From: Cepaea nemoralis
Taxonomy: Eukaryota > Mollusca > Gastropoda > Stylommatophora > Helicidae
Reading direction: 5' to 3'
Length of the DNA: 64,000 bases
NCBI GenBank assembly: GCA_014155875.1
Contig: JACEFZ010017889.1
Coordinates: 62,001 to 126,000, forward strand
Position 1 is the stretch's first letter. Every line of letters starts with the position of its first letter. Below, one piece after another: positions 34,580 to 46,542 of the stretch. A program made the translations under genes and the position numbers. The notes under the pieces are model-generated. The model was given only the letters and a program-made list of their open reading frames with translations, had not been told where the DNA came from and did no database searches.

Positions 34580-36029
34580 ATTGCAATGTGCTGAAATATC
34601 AATTCATATAAGCAAACTCACAGTTATAACAATTTAGATATATGATCGTATTTAAATTACATAAAAACGTAAGCAACTGTTTTTTTTCTCTAAATATTGA
34701 CTGTTTGAAATTAATCAATCAATCTTACTTAATTACCGTTATATATATCGTATCGTCCCTTGGTCCCACAGGAAAGTGAATCCACGTACGTCAGCTGAGA
34801 ATTCTATTTGCCAAGGGTCATGTATAAACCAAACGTCTGGAGTCTGTCTTATCTGAAGCTGCCTGTATTTCTCCAAACGGCGACGTAATTTCATGTATCT
34901 ACATCATTCCTCGGACATCTCAGGCCTCTCCAGCGGGAAGAATGCTTCTACTTTCACCCTTGGATGGGCACACCAGCCTTGAATCTTCTTTTCACCCTAA
35001 ACAGGGCCCTTCCAGGCGACGACTTGAAAACAGCTCTAGCTTAATGAAGCGACTTAGTTAGGGTCCCCTCTTCAGCAGGTCGGCAACCCAGTTTGCCCAA
35101 CCACTTCCGAAGGTTCCCTATTAACGTTATCGCATTTGTTGAAAAACATTCTGATACGCTAGAGTTCAGGACAGCTGCATTGATGACCAACTTCAGATAC
35201 TCAAGGTCAGTCAAGGTTCAATGACTGTAACAGCTTCTGAATTCGCCCCAGGTAACCATGATATGAGAAAGATAATGGCTCCTTCAAAACGACATCTCCA
35301 TGTACTTTCGAGTTGGTTATGGCTGTTTTAAGATTTAAACTTTGTTTGCCCCTGGACAGTCCTAGTATGTAAATGACCTTCAAACGCCAGGTTAATGAAC
35401 GGCTGTAATAACGGCAGGTCCAACTTCACAGCATTTTGACGAAAATCACGTTACTTCAGGTGGTTATAATGAGAAACAGCTTATTATGCTAACAACCAAG
35501 TTACAATGATGGCTCCATTCAGTAATCTTGATACGTATGGCTTCAAATCAACTAGCCATAGAAAAATGCTTCGTTTTGAAACTTTCAAGAAAATGGTCCG
35601 GTCTTTTGATTCAGAAAATTTAACAAAAGTTTATTCACTCATACCTTCTTGTCTCAGCAAGCTGATAAAAATTTCCCATGAAAGTTCTCTGCTGTGCTAT
35701 GTTGGTTTCAGTACTTTACGTTATATGTCCGCGACATCCAAATAAAAATCGAAATCCTGGCGTGCGGCTCAAAAAATCCCTTCTGTAACAGTACAGATAC
35801 AGGGACGATATAAAAAAAGTCCCGATGTTGTTCTCTAACAGGTTTTATTGATCATAATAGGCTGATGAATAATACAGAGGCCACAAGGTATGATGTTTAC
35901 TTCTCCAGACCTTAGCTGTAACTAACCTTCCCAAAAACCCTACGTCAAGGCTTGAGCACCCCTAGTAACGTTCGTATAGGATGCTCAACCGTGCCCTAAG
36001 TTTGCACATCGAACCTATTAACATAGATG
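34580..36029. other. Non-coding interior of Gmr-3, unassigned
   Basis: About 1.45 kb with no convincing ORF; the 79-codon plus-strand frame near 35506 has no motif. A TGTTGTTCTC..GGTTTTATTGATC phrase near 35826 resembles the start of the LTRs here, including TTTATT, but I found no partner or target duplication. Confidence 0.4.
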
Positions 36030-37556
36030 GTACTCATTATGTTACATTGCTCTGGAACTACAAACCGAACTCAATCGCATAAGTACTTGGTGTGATGAAG
36101 CTGGGGCAATGGTCAACCCAACAAATGCAACAGTGACTTGGCTCTCGTTGAATAATCATATTGTCAACACTCCAACACCAACTTTAATGCTGTGTTCAGA
36201 GACGGTGGAAAGAACGCAGGCAATGAATTACAGGGGGATACGGTTTGATCGAAGCCTTGCTTATAATGAGCACATAGACCAGGTGATAACAAAGGCCAAG
36301 CGGGGTTTGGCTGCGATGCGAGTGATGGCGACAGCAAACTGTGAGCAGCACCACCTATCTCTTCTGTACGAGGGGCTGGTCATGTTTGTATTTGAGTATG
36401 CAATGGCAATCCTGACTCTCAGCCGTAAGCACATAGAAAGGATGGAAAGGATACAGAATGAAGCTATGCGCATTATTCTTGGATGTACAAGAGATACAGC
36501 ATGCAGGGCGATGCGCTACCTTCTTGATTTTCCAACCATTGAAGAGAGAATACAAGTTTGCAGGGCACGCGCCTACCTCAGAGTTAACGCAAATACACAA
36601 CATCCACTGCATAGCGAAATTATGAAGGTGAAGGACAGCAGGTTAAAAAGAGGACGAACGTGGATGTGTCAAGCCGAAGACATTCTTCAACAGGTGTGCT
36701 CACTTGAGGACTTAGAACCTGGCGAGGAGTGGGTGCAAGTGCCATCAGATTTCTGCACATCCTTTTCAGTTTGCATCCAACTAGATAGAAAATGCAGACA
36801 AGAAAATCCGGCTGCTGTGGAGGCTGAAGTACAAGCGTTGATTTTCGAGAATTCGCTAGACGGTGATGCGGTCATCTACACAGATGGGTCGGTCGTCCAC
36901 ATGTGAGAAGCTCATGGGCTTTTACAGCTCGGGCCGGAGGAAGAATTGTGAAGGAGGACTCTGGTGCTTTCACTGAAACCACAAGTAGCCTGACCATGGA
37001 AGTCATGACAGTAAGTAAAGCAATAACATGGCTCGAGACACAGACATTCACTAGGGCATGTTTCCTTAGCGACTCAATGAACATGATCAAGAGGATAGAG
37101 GAGGGGTCGATCCGAAGAGAATGGTTGCTGCCTCTGGAGCGGTCTCGGCTGGCAAAGATTAGTTTCATCTTCGTGCCAGGACATGCGGGAGTACAAGGAA
37201 ATGAGCGGGCTGACAAGCTCGCAGGTGAGGCTACTGTGGAGGGCGGACGCGCCATGGACCAGGCTGACATTCTGAATGCTCTACGAGAAGTGAGACTTTT
37301 GCGTGAACCAAGTGATGACTGTGAATCTACAACCATGGCCAGACTGCGAGAACAGCAAATTAAAAGAGGGGTGGCCAAACAAGAACACTACGCAGGAAGC
37401 CAAAGAAGATAGATAAACCAACACAGAACTGGTATCGTTAGCCTCTACACGCTGCGGGATTTGCTGAGGAGGGGATCCGAGCACTTATGGACTGAATGGT
37501 TCGATGTGCAATGAGGATGATCTGTCGACTAACTAACTAACTAACTAACTAACTAA
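36030..37556 (+). mobile_element. LINE-E (I-like) 5'-truncated copy with RNase H and CTAA tail
   Basis: The plus-strand frame runs from the end of RT (ALELQTELNRISTWCDEAG, LAYNEHIDQVITKAKRGLA, RIQNEAMRIILGCTRDTA) through a linker (EERIQVCRARAYLR) to RNase H. The RNase H start, DAVIYTDGSVV, is followed by a frameshift near 36900. The second frame continues with RIVKEDSGAFTETTSSL, ACFLSDSMNMIKRIEEG and FVPGHAGVQGNERADKLAG, with a stop near 37411. The sequence ends in a CTAA-repeat tail. It is a longer relative of the 20427-21040 copy and non-functional. No target duplication was identified. Confidence 0.82.
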
Positions 37557-37892
37557 TTTTTTTTCCTTGAAATAAATTTTTGGACAAATATTTTTGACAC
37601 AATTTTGTTAGTGTGTTCTTTGCAACTGCACATTGATTTATTCAGTTGCACAGCTCACGTAGCGTGATATTTGGCTGAGACGTGGGCTAAATTGTTGTAG
37701 TTGGTGGCCATGTCTGTTTCTTGACCTTGGTCAATGTCACTCTTTAACTTTCACTCTTGATGTCGATTATTTCTTTGACTTCATGAAAAGCAATTAACTG
37801 TAACTCATTGTTCTGCTGGCACTGTTCAATGTTAATATTCAATAACGTAACTGTTGAAACATCCTTCATTGTTCGTATTAGGGTTCAGTATC
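37557..37892. other. Gmr-3 5' leader remnant
   Basis: About 340 bp between the LINE-E tail and the candidate primer-binding site. No coding sequence was seen. Confidence 0.5.
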
Positions 37893-37910
37893 AAACGGGC
37901 GCAACCCCCA
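37893..37910 (-). promoter_or_regulatory. Gmr-3 candidate primer-binding site
   Basis: Two bases inside the 5' LTR the sense strand reads TGGGGGTTGCGCCCGTTT. TGG is the expected start of a PBS, complementary to tRNA CCA. I could not match the rest to a tRNA I know. Confidence 0.45.
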
Positions 37911-37912
37911 CG

Positions 37913-38728
37913 TGCCAAGTGCCGAATACATGCCTAGTGACGGCATTACACCAAATGTCCGACATGTTGAAATGTGTCCAGGGTGAAATATTTCTAATGG
38001 CCCGTACACACGCACGTTACGATATACAGATCTGCTATGCACACAACTCAAAAGTCCATTACGTCCTTAGACAACACAGTCACTTTTATTGTAGAACAGT
38101 TATCACCCGTGCTGTCATACACCGCCGGCTTCCTGCCGTTCAGCGTTCTGTGTATGACCAGCACACCCACTGACTACAAATATATAATGCATGGTTCATC
38201 TAATCGTCAGTAGGAACTTTAGTTGATGCATCTTATAGATCTTATGATTGTATAGTTCACTTCAAGCACGTGCTCAAGAATTATATCACTACTCACGCAT
38301 ACCACTGGTGACCAGCAAGGCTTTGTCACGGCGTGTCTCTGCCCGCCATTCTGGTCGACGTGTTCTCACAACTGCGTCAGCTATCTCGCCACTGTTTGTC
38401 GGCGTTTACGGCCCCATCTCCAGGCGTCAGCTTCAGTGTGTTGTTTTATAATCGCAACCTTTCACAACAGGAACATTCTTTAACTTAGGACTGCGTCTCA
38501 GATGACTTCAATTATTGCAAACGCTCTCCAAAACTTTCTATCGACTTGTCTCTTCCACGTCTCAGCTCCGTCTCCCGAGCACTCGTCTTCCGGCTTTGGC
38601 CTGGGCGCAGTCATGTGACCACATTAACTCCGCCCACTCGTGCCCCAGTGTTCGCTTGATTTTCAACTGTGTGTTCTAATGACATCGTTTTACACACTTG
38701 CTCTGTTTCTCGTATCCATCTCATGGCA
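37913..38728 (-). repeat. Gmr-3 5' LTR
   Basis: 816 bp, same ends as 24930-25745, with the target duplication GACGG at 38729-38733 on its right. About 29 differences from the other LTR by eye. Confidence 0.92.
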
Positions 38729-38733
38729 GACGG

Positions 38734-39515
38734 TTTTCCCAGAGGATAGAGCAACGATCTTAGGCCTCCACGTCTCCCTGGTTTTGCTGTGAGCCCTTAG
38801 TCCCACTATGTGTCAAAAAAGGACGGCCAAAAAACAACATAGACTCTAACATGCTTAAATACCAATGGAAGAACGAAAACATAGAATATAATATCGTGGA
38901 GAAATATCAAAGTCCATTATAAAATTCTCACAAATTTAAAATAATGTCACCATTTTAACACAACCTTAGAAGTTTCTTCAAGTTTTACCAGCCTTTTATG
39001 CCAAAATATATTTCGCTAATTGCTAAGAAAATTCCATAACAGGCTAAGAGAAATTCTACAATTATTTAACTCACATAATACAATTGATTTACTCTGAGTA
39101 TATTCCCTTGATAGAACTGTTATGTTGTTATGTCCCTTTCTACACTTTTATTGATGGTGGTCAGTCCACCACAATCTGTTTAGACAGAATTGTTCATAAA
39201 AGGGGTGATTAATCAACGCATTGCTAGCCTCTTGTTATGCTAATTGATGTATGCTATAAGAGACTTTTTTTTGTTCGCATATCCCTTACAGGACATTGTT
39301 GTCAACATCAGCATCTTTCAGCTGATTGTTGATTTCTTAGCAAGATTACGCTCAGTAGTTTGCCATTGCTTTCTGAGCGGCCGGCTCATTTATCCTGCAA
39401 GTCACCAGCACGTGTAGAACCGCTTCCAATTCTCGCGCACGTCACGTTACTCACGAGATGTATACGGGATTACGGAGAATGTCGTGTAACCTCTAGACCA
39501 GGGAGACCGATGATC
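38734..39515 (+). repeat. Linker and 'unit R', copy 3
   Basis: After Gmr-3 the LINE-C linker resumes, followed by GGACGGCCAAAAAACAACAT and then unit R (GATGGTGGTCAGTCCACCAC near 39155, through GTCGTGTAACCTCTAGACCA near 39480). The U2-like part seen at 8521 and 58433 is missing here. Unit R is truncated at about 39510 and joined to LINE-D. Confidence 0.65.
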
Positions 39516-39659
39516 TATGTTGGAGAGCGTAAACAGCCTAGCTACAGATGACAATATAAGCAAAACCAACTTCATCAAAATACCAGATGACAGGACTGTA
39601 GGTTCACGATTGTCGATATCTGTTCCAGACCAGGCACCTGAAGAGGATTATACACATGG

Positions 39660-39669
39660 ATCATCATGC

Positions 39670-39720
<51 letters not shown>

Positions 39721-39738
39721 CATCATCATCATCATCAC
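39660..39738. repeat. (ATC)n microsatellite
   Basis: About 80 bp of ATC repeats with GCTC and ACATC interruptions, in the same position as the tract at 11939. Confidence 0.95.
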
Positions 39739-39892
39739 CGTCAAGCGTCGTGAGGAGGAATAATTGATGAACCGGCGTCAGATACATGGCATCGGGTAGT
39801 ATCTTTCCGCGTGATTGTACACTGTCTTTGATGTCGTCAGTCCATTTTCTTCACCGGCGTCCTCTTGCTCTCGTAGCAGATGTCCTTTGATG

Positions 39893-40231
39893 TTGCTTGC
39901 TTGCTTGCTTGTGTTCGTTGGCTTGAGCTCCAACGTGAAGTCCTGTATGTCGGATGAAGACATCCTGGTGTCCAACATCAGTGTGATGTCATACAGGACC
40001 TGAGTTTTGCGTGAATATCCGTTGTCCCATGTCTGGCTTATTGGTGTGCAGACTGGTGGTTCCTCGCCGTACAGGCAGACACTCTCCGACTTCGGAGGAA
40101 TCGGCGATCCTACTGACTTTAGCCAGGACCCCGAAGGGACCTGTTGCCCAGGACGCTCAACGAGGACGCGTCAATAGGTCTTGGCCAGTATATAACCCGG
40201 CCCTGGTGCCTTGGAAACACCTCTGCGTCCC
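39893..40231 (-). mobile_element. 339-bp retroposon with 11-bp target duplication
   Basis: It is flanked by perfect GTCCTTTGATG copies (39882-39892 and 40232-40242) and absent from the equivalent LINE-D site near 12238. The left end is a short TTGC repeat, so the element reads on the minus strand with a (GCAA)n tail. Near that tail GTCCTGTATG and CATACAGGAC form a 10-bp inverted repeat around a 43-nt loop region. The body is GC-rich and shows no ORF. I see no clear tRNA-type promoter, so a SINE or a truncated LINE 3' end are both possible. Confidence 0.82.
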
Positions 40232-40589
40232 GTCCTTTGATGTAAGGCCAGTGCTGGTAGTTGATGGTGTTGCATTCTAACAAGATGGCCCGAACCATTT
40301 GATCTACTGCCTTTCAATATATGTGTCACAAGATGCTAATCTCACTTTGTCTGATAACATCATTTCAAGACATTTCTTATTCGGCCTTGGATAGTTAAGT
40401 TGGGAGCTCTTCTCATGCATCTCATCTTGCAGGTGTTGATTTTGCGTAAGTGTGATTTGGATAATGTTCATGTTTAACACTGGTTGCATAGTATTGGTGT
40501 GAATATACTATTTATTGTTTGTCGCTTTGCGGGCATATTTGACTGTTTCAGTATGGGTGATTTTTTATATATAAGCTCACGTACGGTAA

Positions 40590-41090
40590 CAAATGTGTGT
40601 CGAAGACAACATTAACAGACTGGGCACGAATTTTTCGGAACAGACGTCAGTTTACGACAGATAGAACAACAAAAATTAGATTTTTAAGAGCATGCATCCT
40701 TCCCATTGCAACATACGCCTATGAGACCTGGACACTTACTAAACAAGCTGAACAGCGCATAAATGCCTTTGAATATAAATGTTATAGACGAGTTCTAAGA
40801 ATATCTTGGATATTGAAGAAGGTTGGCTATTAAAGACGACAAAACAAGGAAAATTGAAATATTTTGGTCACTTGAAACGTCATGAAAGTTTTGAGAGAAC
40901 ATTCATGGAGAGCTGTATGCCTGCAAAGAGAGGAAGAGGAAGGCCAAAAAGAATATAGGCGCAGGAGGTGGCGGATGATCTCCAGATGGGTGTATCGGAC
41001 GCGGGACATCTTGCTTATGATCGAGAGGTTTTCCGGAAGGTTGTTATGGGAGCGAGGTTCTGCAAAGGACATGCTACTGAATGAATGAAA
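40590..41090 (+). pseudogene. LINE-C C-terminal fragment, plus strand
   Basis: The plus strand encodes RTTKIRFLRACILPIATYAY, ETWTLTKQAEQRINAFEYKC, then in a second frame KQGKLKYFGHLKRHESFE and RGRGRPKR, a stop, QEVADDLQMGVSDAGHLA and the ARFCKGHATE end. This is the 3' part of LINE-C, of which a minus-strand copy ends at 46543. Frameshifts and a stop make it dead. Confidence 0.8.
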
Positions 41091-41139
41091 CTCACTTCTT
41101 TTATGACAGCTGATGTCGATTTCTGTCTATTTTGCCATC

Positions 41140-42740
41140 TTCTAAGATCATCCATCCATCCATCCCGTGCCATGCCGATAAATGTGGGCTGTCATGTTCT
41201 GCCATCTTACTCGATCACCAGAGTCGTGGATCAGCTCAGTGTTTCTATCTCGACAATGCCACATGGCCAAGCCATCCAGGTATTTACTCCTCGGTCTTCC
41301 CCTTGGTCTCTTCCCTTCAATCTTGCCAGTTGTCACCAAGTTCTCCAAGTCATTTCTTCTCATAACATGCTCAAAAAATGTTGACTGTCTACGTTTAATG
41401 TCTCTAATCAGTTTACAATTTTCATTTGTTTCTTGAAGGGCTTGTTCATTGGTTTTTCTATCTCTCCATGGTATTCTTTGCATTTTCCTCAGAAACCACA
41501 TATCCACAGCCATCAGATGATTTTCCAACTTGACTGCTCATTGTGCACGATTCACATCCATACACAAGTACAGGTTCTATGTAGCAGCACTTCAGCACTC
41601 TTTTTCTGGTTTCAACTGATATTTTTATTTTATTGGTCAGTATGTTTTTCATCTTGCAAAAGGCTACCTTCGCAATGGCAACTCTTGTATTAATGTCTGC
41701 AAGGCATCTCCCATCAAATGTTATGACTGTTCCGAGATAACTGTATCGATTTACTTGCTTAAGAATATTTCCATTTACTCGTATATCACATTGTGGTTAA
41801 TCCTTCTTCCCAGTGACGACCATAATCTTTGTCTTCTTACTATTCAATTCTAACCCTAGTTGTTCACTGTGTGCAACAACCGCATTTACTAAATGTTGCA
41901 GGTCCTTTTCATTGTCTGCAATCAACACTGTATCATCTGCATATCTAATGTTACTGATGTATCTTCCCCCAATGTTGATTCCTTCCATATCTTCTATATT
42001 TCTGAAAATATTTTCACTGTACAGGGAAAAACGATCTGGAGACATTACACATCCCTGTCTCATACCTCTTTTAATTTGCTGATATTGACCTACATTATTA
42101 TCAACTCTGATGGAAGCTTGTTGTTTCCAATATATGTTTTTACAAGTCTAAGTCTTTTCCATCAATTTATAGATCTTCAAGCATCCTTATCATGTCGACA
42201 TGTCTCACTTTATCGAAAGCCTATGTGTAGTCAAAAAATCAAAGATACAAATATTTGTTTACTTTTATAGAATGGTCAATTACCGTTCTCAGTATATACA
42301 CAGCATTTACTGTACCTTTGCCTTCTACAAACCCACATTGTTCTTCTCCTATTTCGGGTTGTATTTTCTTCCTAACTCTTTGCATGATAATTCTCCGCAA
42401 AATTTTCTTGATGTGGCTCATTATACTAATTGTTCGATGTTGATCACATTCCAAGGCTCCTGATTTCTTCGGGATTGCAATAAATATATAATTACATAAT
42501 TCAGGAGGTATATCTCCAGTATCGTATATTGCGTTCAGCAGTCTGGTTACTTGGTCTATTCCATATTCTTCTAAGACATTGATCATTTCTATTGTGATGT
42601 TATCTGTACCTGGGATCTTGCCAGTTTTTGATATGGTTAAGAGCATTCTGAACTTCCATCTTCAAAATTGATGGTCCTCCATTATTATTCCGATGATCAT
42701 ATTGTTCTTCTCTTATATCATCATAAAGGTCTTTCGCATA
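41140..42740 (-). pseudogene. LINE-B fragment with RT and C-terminus
   Basis: Minus-strand pieces of one LINE-B ORF2. 42646-42239 has GKIPGTDNITIEMINVLEE, IAIPKKSGALECDQHRTISI and EEQCGFVEGKGT. 42063-41797 has RQGCVMSPDRFSLY and RYADDTVLIADNEKDLQHLV (motif C YADD intact). 41652-41148 has the RKRVLKC..EPVLVYGCES part and the C-terminal RPRGRPRSKYLDGLAMW and ELIHDSGDRVRWQNMTAH blocks. The 5' end is truncated in the linker (KDLYDD-like), directly against the 3' end of the next LINE-B copy. Confidence 0.85.
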
Positions 42741-42749
42741 ATCTGACCA

Positions 42750-45060
42750 TCCATCCATTCATCATGTGCCATGCCGGTAAGCGTGGGCTGTCATGTTCTG
42801 CCATCTCACTCGATCACCAGAGTCGTGGATCAGCTCCGTGTTTCTGTCTCGACCATGCCACAAAGCCAAGCCATCCAGGTACTTGCTTCTAGGTCTTCCC
42901 CTTGGTCTGTTCCCCTCGATCTTACCAGTTGTCACCAAGTTCTCCAAATCATTTCTTCTCATAACATGCCCAGAAAATTGTGACTGCTTACTTCTAATGT
43001 CTCTAATCAGTTACGATCTTCATTTGTTTCTTGAAGGACTTGTTCATTTGTGTTTCTGGCTGTCCATGGTTTTCTTTGCATTTTCCCCAGAAACCACATT
43101 TCTACAGCCATCAGATGTTTTTCAGCCTGACTGCTCATTGTCCAAGCTTCACATCCATATAAAAGTACAAGTTCTATGTAGCATCTCAATACTCTTTTTC
43201 TCGTTTCAATTGACATCTTTCTATTGGTCAGTATGTTTTTCATCTTTCTAAAGGCTACTTTTGCCGTTATTGCTGGTCCTTCATTATTATTTTCAACATC
43301 ATACTGTTCTCCTCTGTTATCGTCATAAAGGTTTTTCACGTAATCTGACCATGTAAGATCTGGTCTTTTTCTATTATGACTCTTCCAGCTTTTGTCTTTA
43401 GGCAGCCTGCTGATGTACGTGTTCTTTGATTAGTAAGCTCCTGAATTCTTTTGTGCATTAGTTTCGCATTTTTACTGTTGTGTTGTTTTTCAATTTCTCT
43501 GCAATTTTTCTCAAGCCATGTTTCTTTTGCCTCCTTACATAATGTTATGACTTTTCTGTGAATTTCTTCATATTTGACAGGATTATTTTTGTTCTGTCTT
43601 CTTGTTTCCATTAGTTGTAAAATTTCTTCAGTCATCCATGTCTTACATCCCACTTTCTTCACTTTTGGACTAGTTTTTTCTGCTGCACACCTGATTGGAT
43701 TCTTCAGCATTTCCCATTGATCATCTACATCTTGAAATAGGATCTCTAGATCAGACAATAAATCAAATGTATTCTTTACTTCTATGTTAAAATTATCTTG
43801 TATTTCTTTGTCAGTTTTCAATTTGCAAAAGTCATATTTAGGGTTTCCTGCTATATACTTGACTTTCTTTAACTTTACCCTCAATGTACATGTAATTAAT
43901 CTGTGATCACTGTAACAGTCTGCATTTGGAACTGTTTTTACGACTGTTAACGCATTTCGAAACCTTTTGCTAATCAGGATGTAATCTATCTGGTTTTTAA
44001 TCCTGCTGTCTGGACTCCTCCATGTCCATAATCTTCTAGGATGCTGTTTAAACCAGGTGTTTCCTACAACCATTTCTTGTTCTTTTGCCCATTTTACAAG
44101 TCTGTATCCTCTTTCATTTCTCTCTCCCAAACCATGGTTGCCTACACTGCATCCATTGCTTTGCTTTCCTATTTTTGCGTTGAAATAACCCATTATGATA
44201 TTTATTTCTGATTTTTTACAGTTCTTCAAAGCAGACTCCATGTCATTATAAAATTCCTCTATACTTTCTTCACTGCATTCACTTGTTGGGGCATATACTT
44301 AAATGACATTTATTTTAAAAGGTCTTCCGGTTAATTTTACTAATAGAACTCTGTCTGACACAGCCCGATATTCTTTGACAGAATTTGATGTTTGCTTATC
44401 TAATATAATGGCTACACCTCTTTGCTGTTCTTCTCCCCCAGAGTAAATAATCTTACAATCCTCTTCTGTCCTTATCCCTGCTCCTTTCCATCTCGTTTCC
44501 GATATTCCTAATATGTTAATCTTCTCTCTCTCCATTTCATTTTGATGTTTTCTAATTTTCCACCTGCATTCATTGTTCTAACATTCCAAGTTCCTACTTT
44601 CAATGATATTAATCTTTTGCACCTAGTAGCCTGTTGACGGTCTGGTGTCACCTGGTGCACATGACTATCTCTACCGGGCGAGGCTGCTCATATGGATCAC
44701 CCATTTACGCCGTTTCTCTGATTATCGATGAGTCCACACAACATGATTTTCTTGGCATCTGTAAAGAAGGTAGTTTGCCATTGCTTTCCTTCCTAGCAGT
44801 GACCATACTGGTCAGTGACCGTAGCCAATGTCTCCTCAAAAAAGAGATCCTCTGCCTACCGTCGTGAAAGTGGAGACCATAACCTACAACTATCTGTCGG
44901 CTGCTATCCATCTTCATCCACCACCTGCACCCATGGCTTCACGTAACCCTGATCGGGGGGCTAAACGGGTACTCCACCTTGCCCAAGGGTGTCCCGTATG
45001 CTAGCGGAGGAAAGGAGGCGCCTTACTTCTCTTTTGATAGGGGATACCCCTACCCCGCAA
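42750..45060 (-). mobile_element. LINE-B copy: leader, endonuclease and C-terminus, RT core deleted
   Basis: On the minus strand, a GC-rich leader (45060-44610) precedes TWNVRTMNAG (near 44590) and the endonuclease ILGISETRWKGAG, MGYFNAKIGKQSNGC, NTWFKQHPRRLWTWRSPD, YSDHRLITC (44535-43336). A linker follows (QWEMLKNPIRCAAEKTSPK). The 43339 frame then joins NLYDDNRGEQYD directly to AFRKMKNILTNRKMSIETRK, so the RT catalytic core is missing. The C-terminal block ends at 42762. A stop splits the endonuclease near 44299. The catalytic aspartate of GDFNA reads Tyr. Confidence 0.83.
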
Positions 45061-45061
45061 C

Positions 45062-45960
45062 CCAGATAATCTGACCACGCATGTAAAATCTGATCTTTTT
45101 CTATTATGATTTTGCCATCTTTGATTTTTAGGCAATCTGTTGATGTGTGTGTTCTTTTGTTAGTGATGTCATTAATTTTCGTGTGCATTAACTTGGTATT
45201 CCGTGTGTTGTGTTGGTTTTCAATCTCTTGTAATTTTCCTAAAGTCATGTTTCTTTTGCCTCTTTGCACAGCTTCCTAATTTTCCTGTGAATGTCTTAAT
45301 ATGTTTCCTTGTTATTTTTGTTATTTCTTCTCATTTCCATGAGTTTTAAGATGACTTCCATCATCCACTTCTTACGTCCTATTATCTTTATGTTTTGGAT
45401 GGTTGTTTTTGCAGCTTGGTTGACTGATTTCTATAATATTTCCCACTGGTCATTGACGTCGTGAAATAATATTTCCATATCGGACAATGCATCGATTCTG
45501 TTCTTTACCTCCACGTTGAATTTATCTTTTATCTCCCCACTTTTCAGCGCCTGTAGATCAAATTTTCGTTTCTTGATGTATATTTGACTTTCTTTATTTT
45601 TTATATGAAAATTGCTTAAGATTAATCTATGGTCCCTGTAGCAGCCTGCACTTGGTATAGTTTTTGCGACTTTTAAGTCATTTCGGAATCTTCTGTTGGT
45701 GAGAATGTAATCAGTCTGATTTCTGATCTTATGATCAGGACTCCTCCATGTCCATAATCTCATTGGGTGCGGTTGATGCCAGGTGTTTCCAATAATCAAA
45801 TCATGCTCTTTTGCCCACTGTACAAGTCTGCAACCTCTTTCAATCTGTTCCTCTAGTCCATACTTGCATACTATGCATCCGTCCTGTTGATGTTCAACTT
45901 TGACATTCAAGTCACCCATTATGATATTTACCTAAGAATTCTTGCATTTCTTGAAGGCTT
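45062..45960 (-). pseudogene. LINE-B-like endonuclease fragment
   Basis: Frames 45919-45431 and 45269-45062 encode MGDLNVKVEHQQDGC (aspartate retained), YGLEEQIERGCRLVQWAKE, NTWHQPHPMRLWTWRSPD, DYILTNRRFRNDLKVAKT and a linker ending EKDQILHAWSDYL. It stops where the leader of the next LINE-B copy begins. It is related to but clearly diverged from the 43336-44241 copy, so it is an older subfamily. No RT is attached. Confidence 0.8.
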
Positions 45961-46019
45961 TCCCTTAATCATTATAAAATTCATCAATGCTGTCATCACT
46001 GCCGAGACTGCATAGACTT

Positions 46020-46215
46020 GTATGGCGTTGACATAAGATCATACTCCCTAGATATTTAATTTCTTTACTAACTTGTTTCAGAAGTCTACTATTTTCAGTT
46101 TATATAGTAGACCAGAAGAACTGCTAACTTGCATTACTTCAGTTTTGGTTGTATTTATATTCATATTGTTTCAGCTGCATGTTGAACTCAGCTTATTAAT
46201 ATAATTTTGCAAGTC
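46020..46215 (-). pseudogene. LINE-D short fragment
   Basis: This matches 12640-12810 (minus strand NTTKTEVMQVS and an LLK.VSKEIKYL-like part). Only about 190 bp remains. The bases 46216-46540 that follow show no recognised feature beyond a CCACAGTCAGGAGGCTGGCC phrase also present near 19850. Confidence 0.6.
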
Positions 46216-46542
46216 CGCCCTTTAAAGCCGGCACTGATCTTCTGCAAATAAAACCCATGTTGAAAAAACTCCGCCGCGGTGCAAGCACGACAGGAGGTTT
46301 CTGAACATCATAAGCGGGCACCACGCTCTCACCAAAACCTAATCTTTAACTTCATGCCACAGTCAGGAGGCTGGCCCGTCCGTGGCATGACTCCCGTTTC
46401 TCTTGTCATGCGTATTCATCTTCGAGACATTTGTTATCGTGCCTTTCCAATATCGACATCGCAAAGTGTGTCTGCCCAGAAGCCATCACACCCTCGGGGA
46501 GCGAACGTGAGCGTCCGGTGTTGATAATGATTTATCCGTCAT

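Larger units (their letters stand above)
39520..40560 (-). pseudogene. LINE-D C-terminal fragment, second copy
   Basis: Same order as 11795-12821: tail segment, shorter (ATC)n tract (39660-39738), EENGLTTSKTVYNHAERYY, then, after a 339-bp retroposon insertion, the part encoding CLEMMLSDKVRLASCDTYIE (to about 40489). Frames are broken. The left end is joined to unit R. Confidence 0.68.

Noticed and set aside
35506..35745. 79-codon plus-strand ORF inside Gmr-3
   Set aside because: No motif, no homologous frame elsewhere in the window, opposite to the element's sense strand.
35826..36029. Another LTR start (TGTTGTTCTC.. with TTTATT)
   Set aside because: No matching end, partner or target duplication; LINE-E begins shortly after. 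Kept only as a remark.
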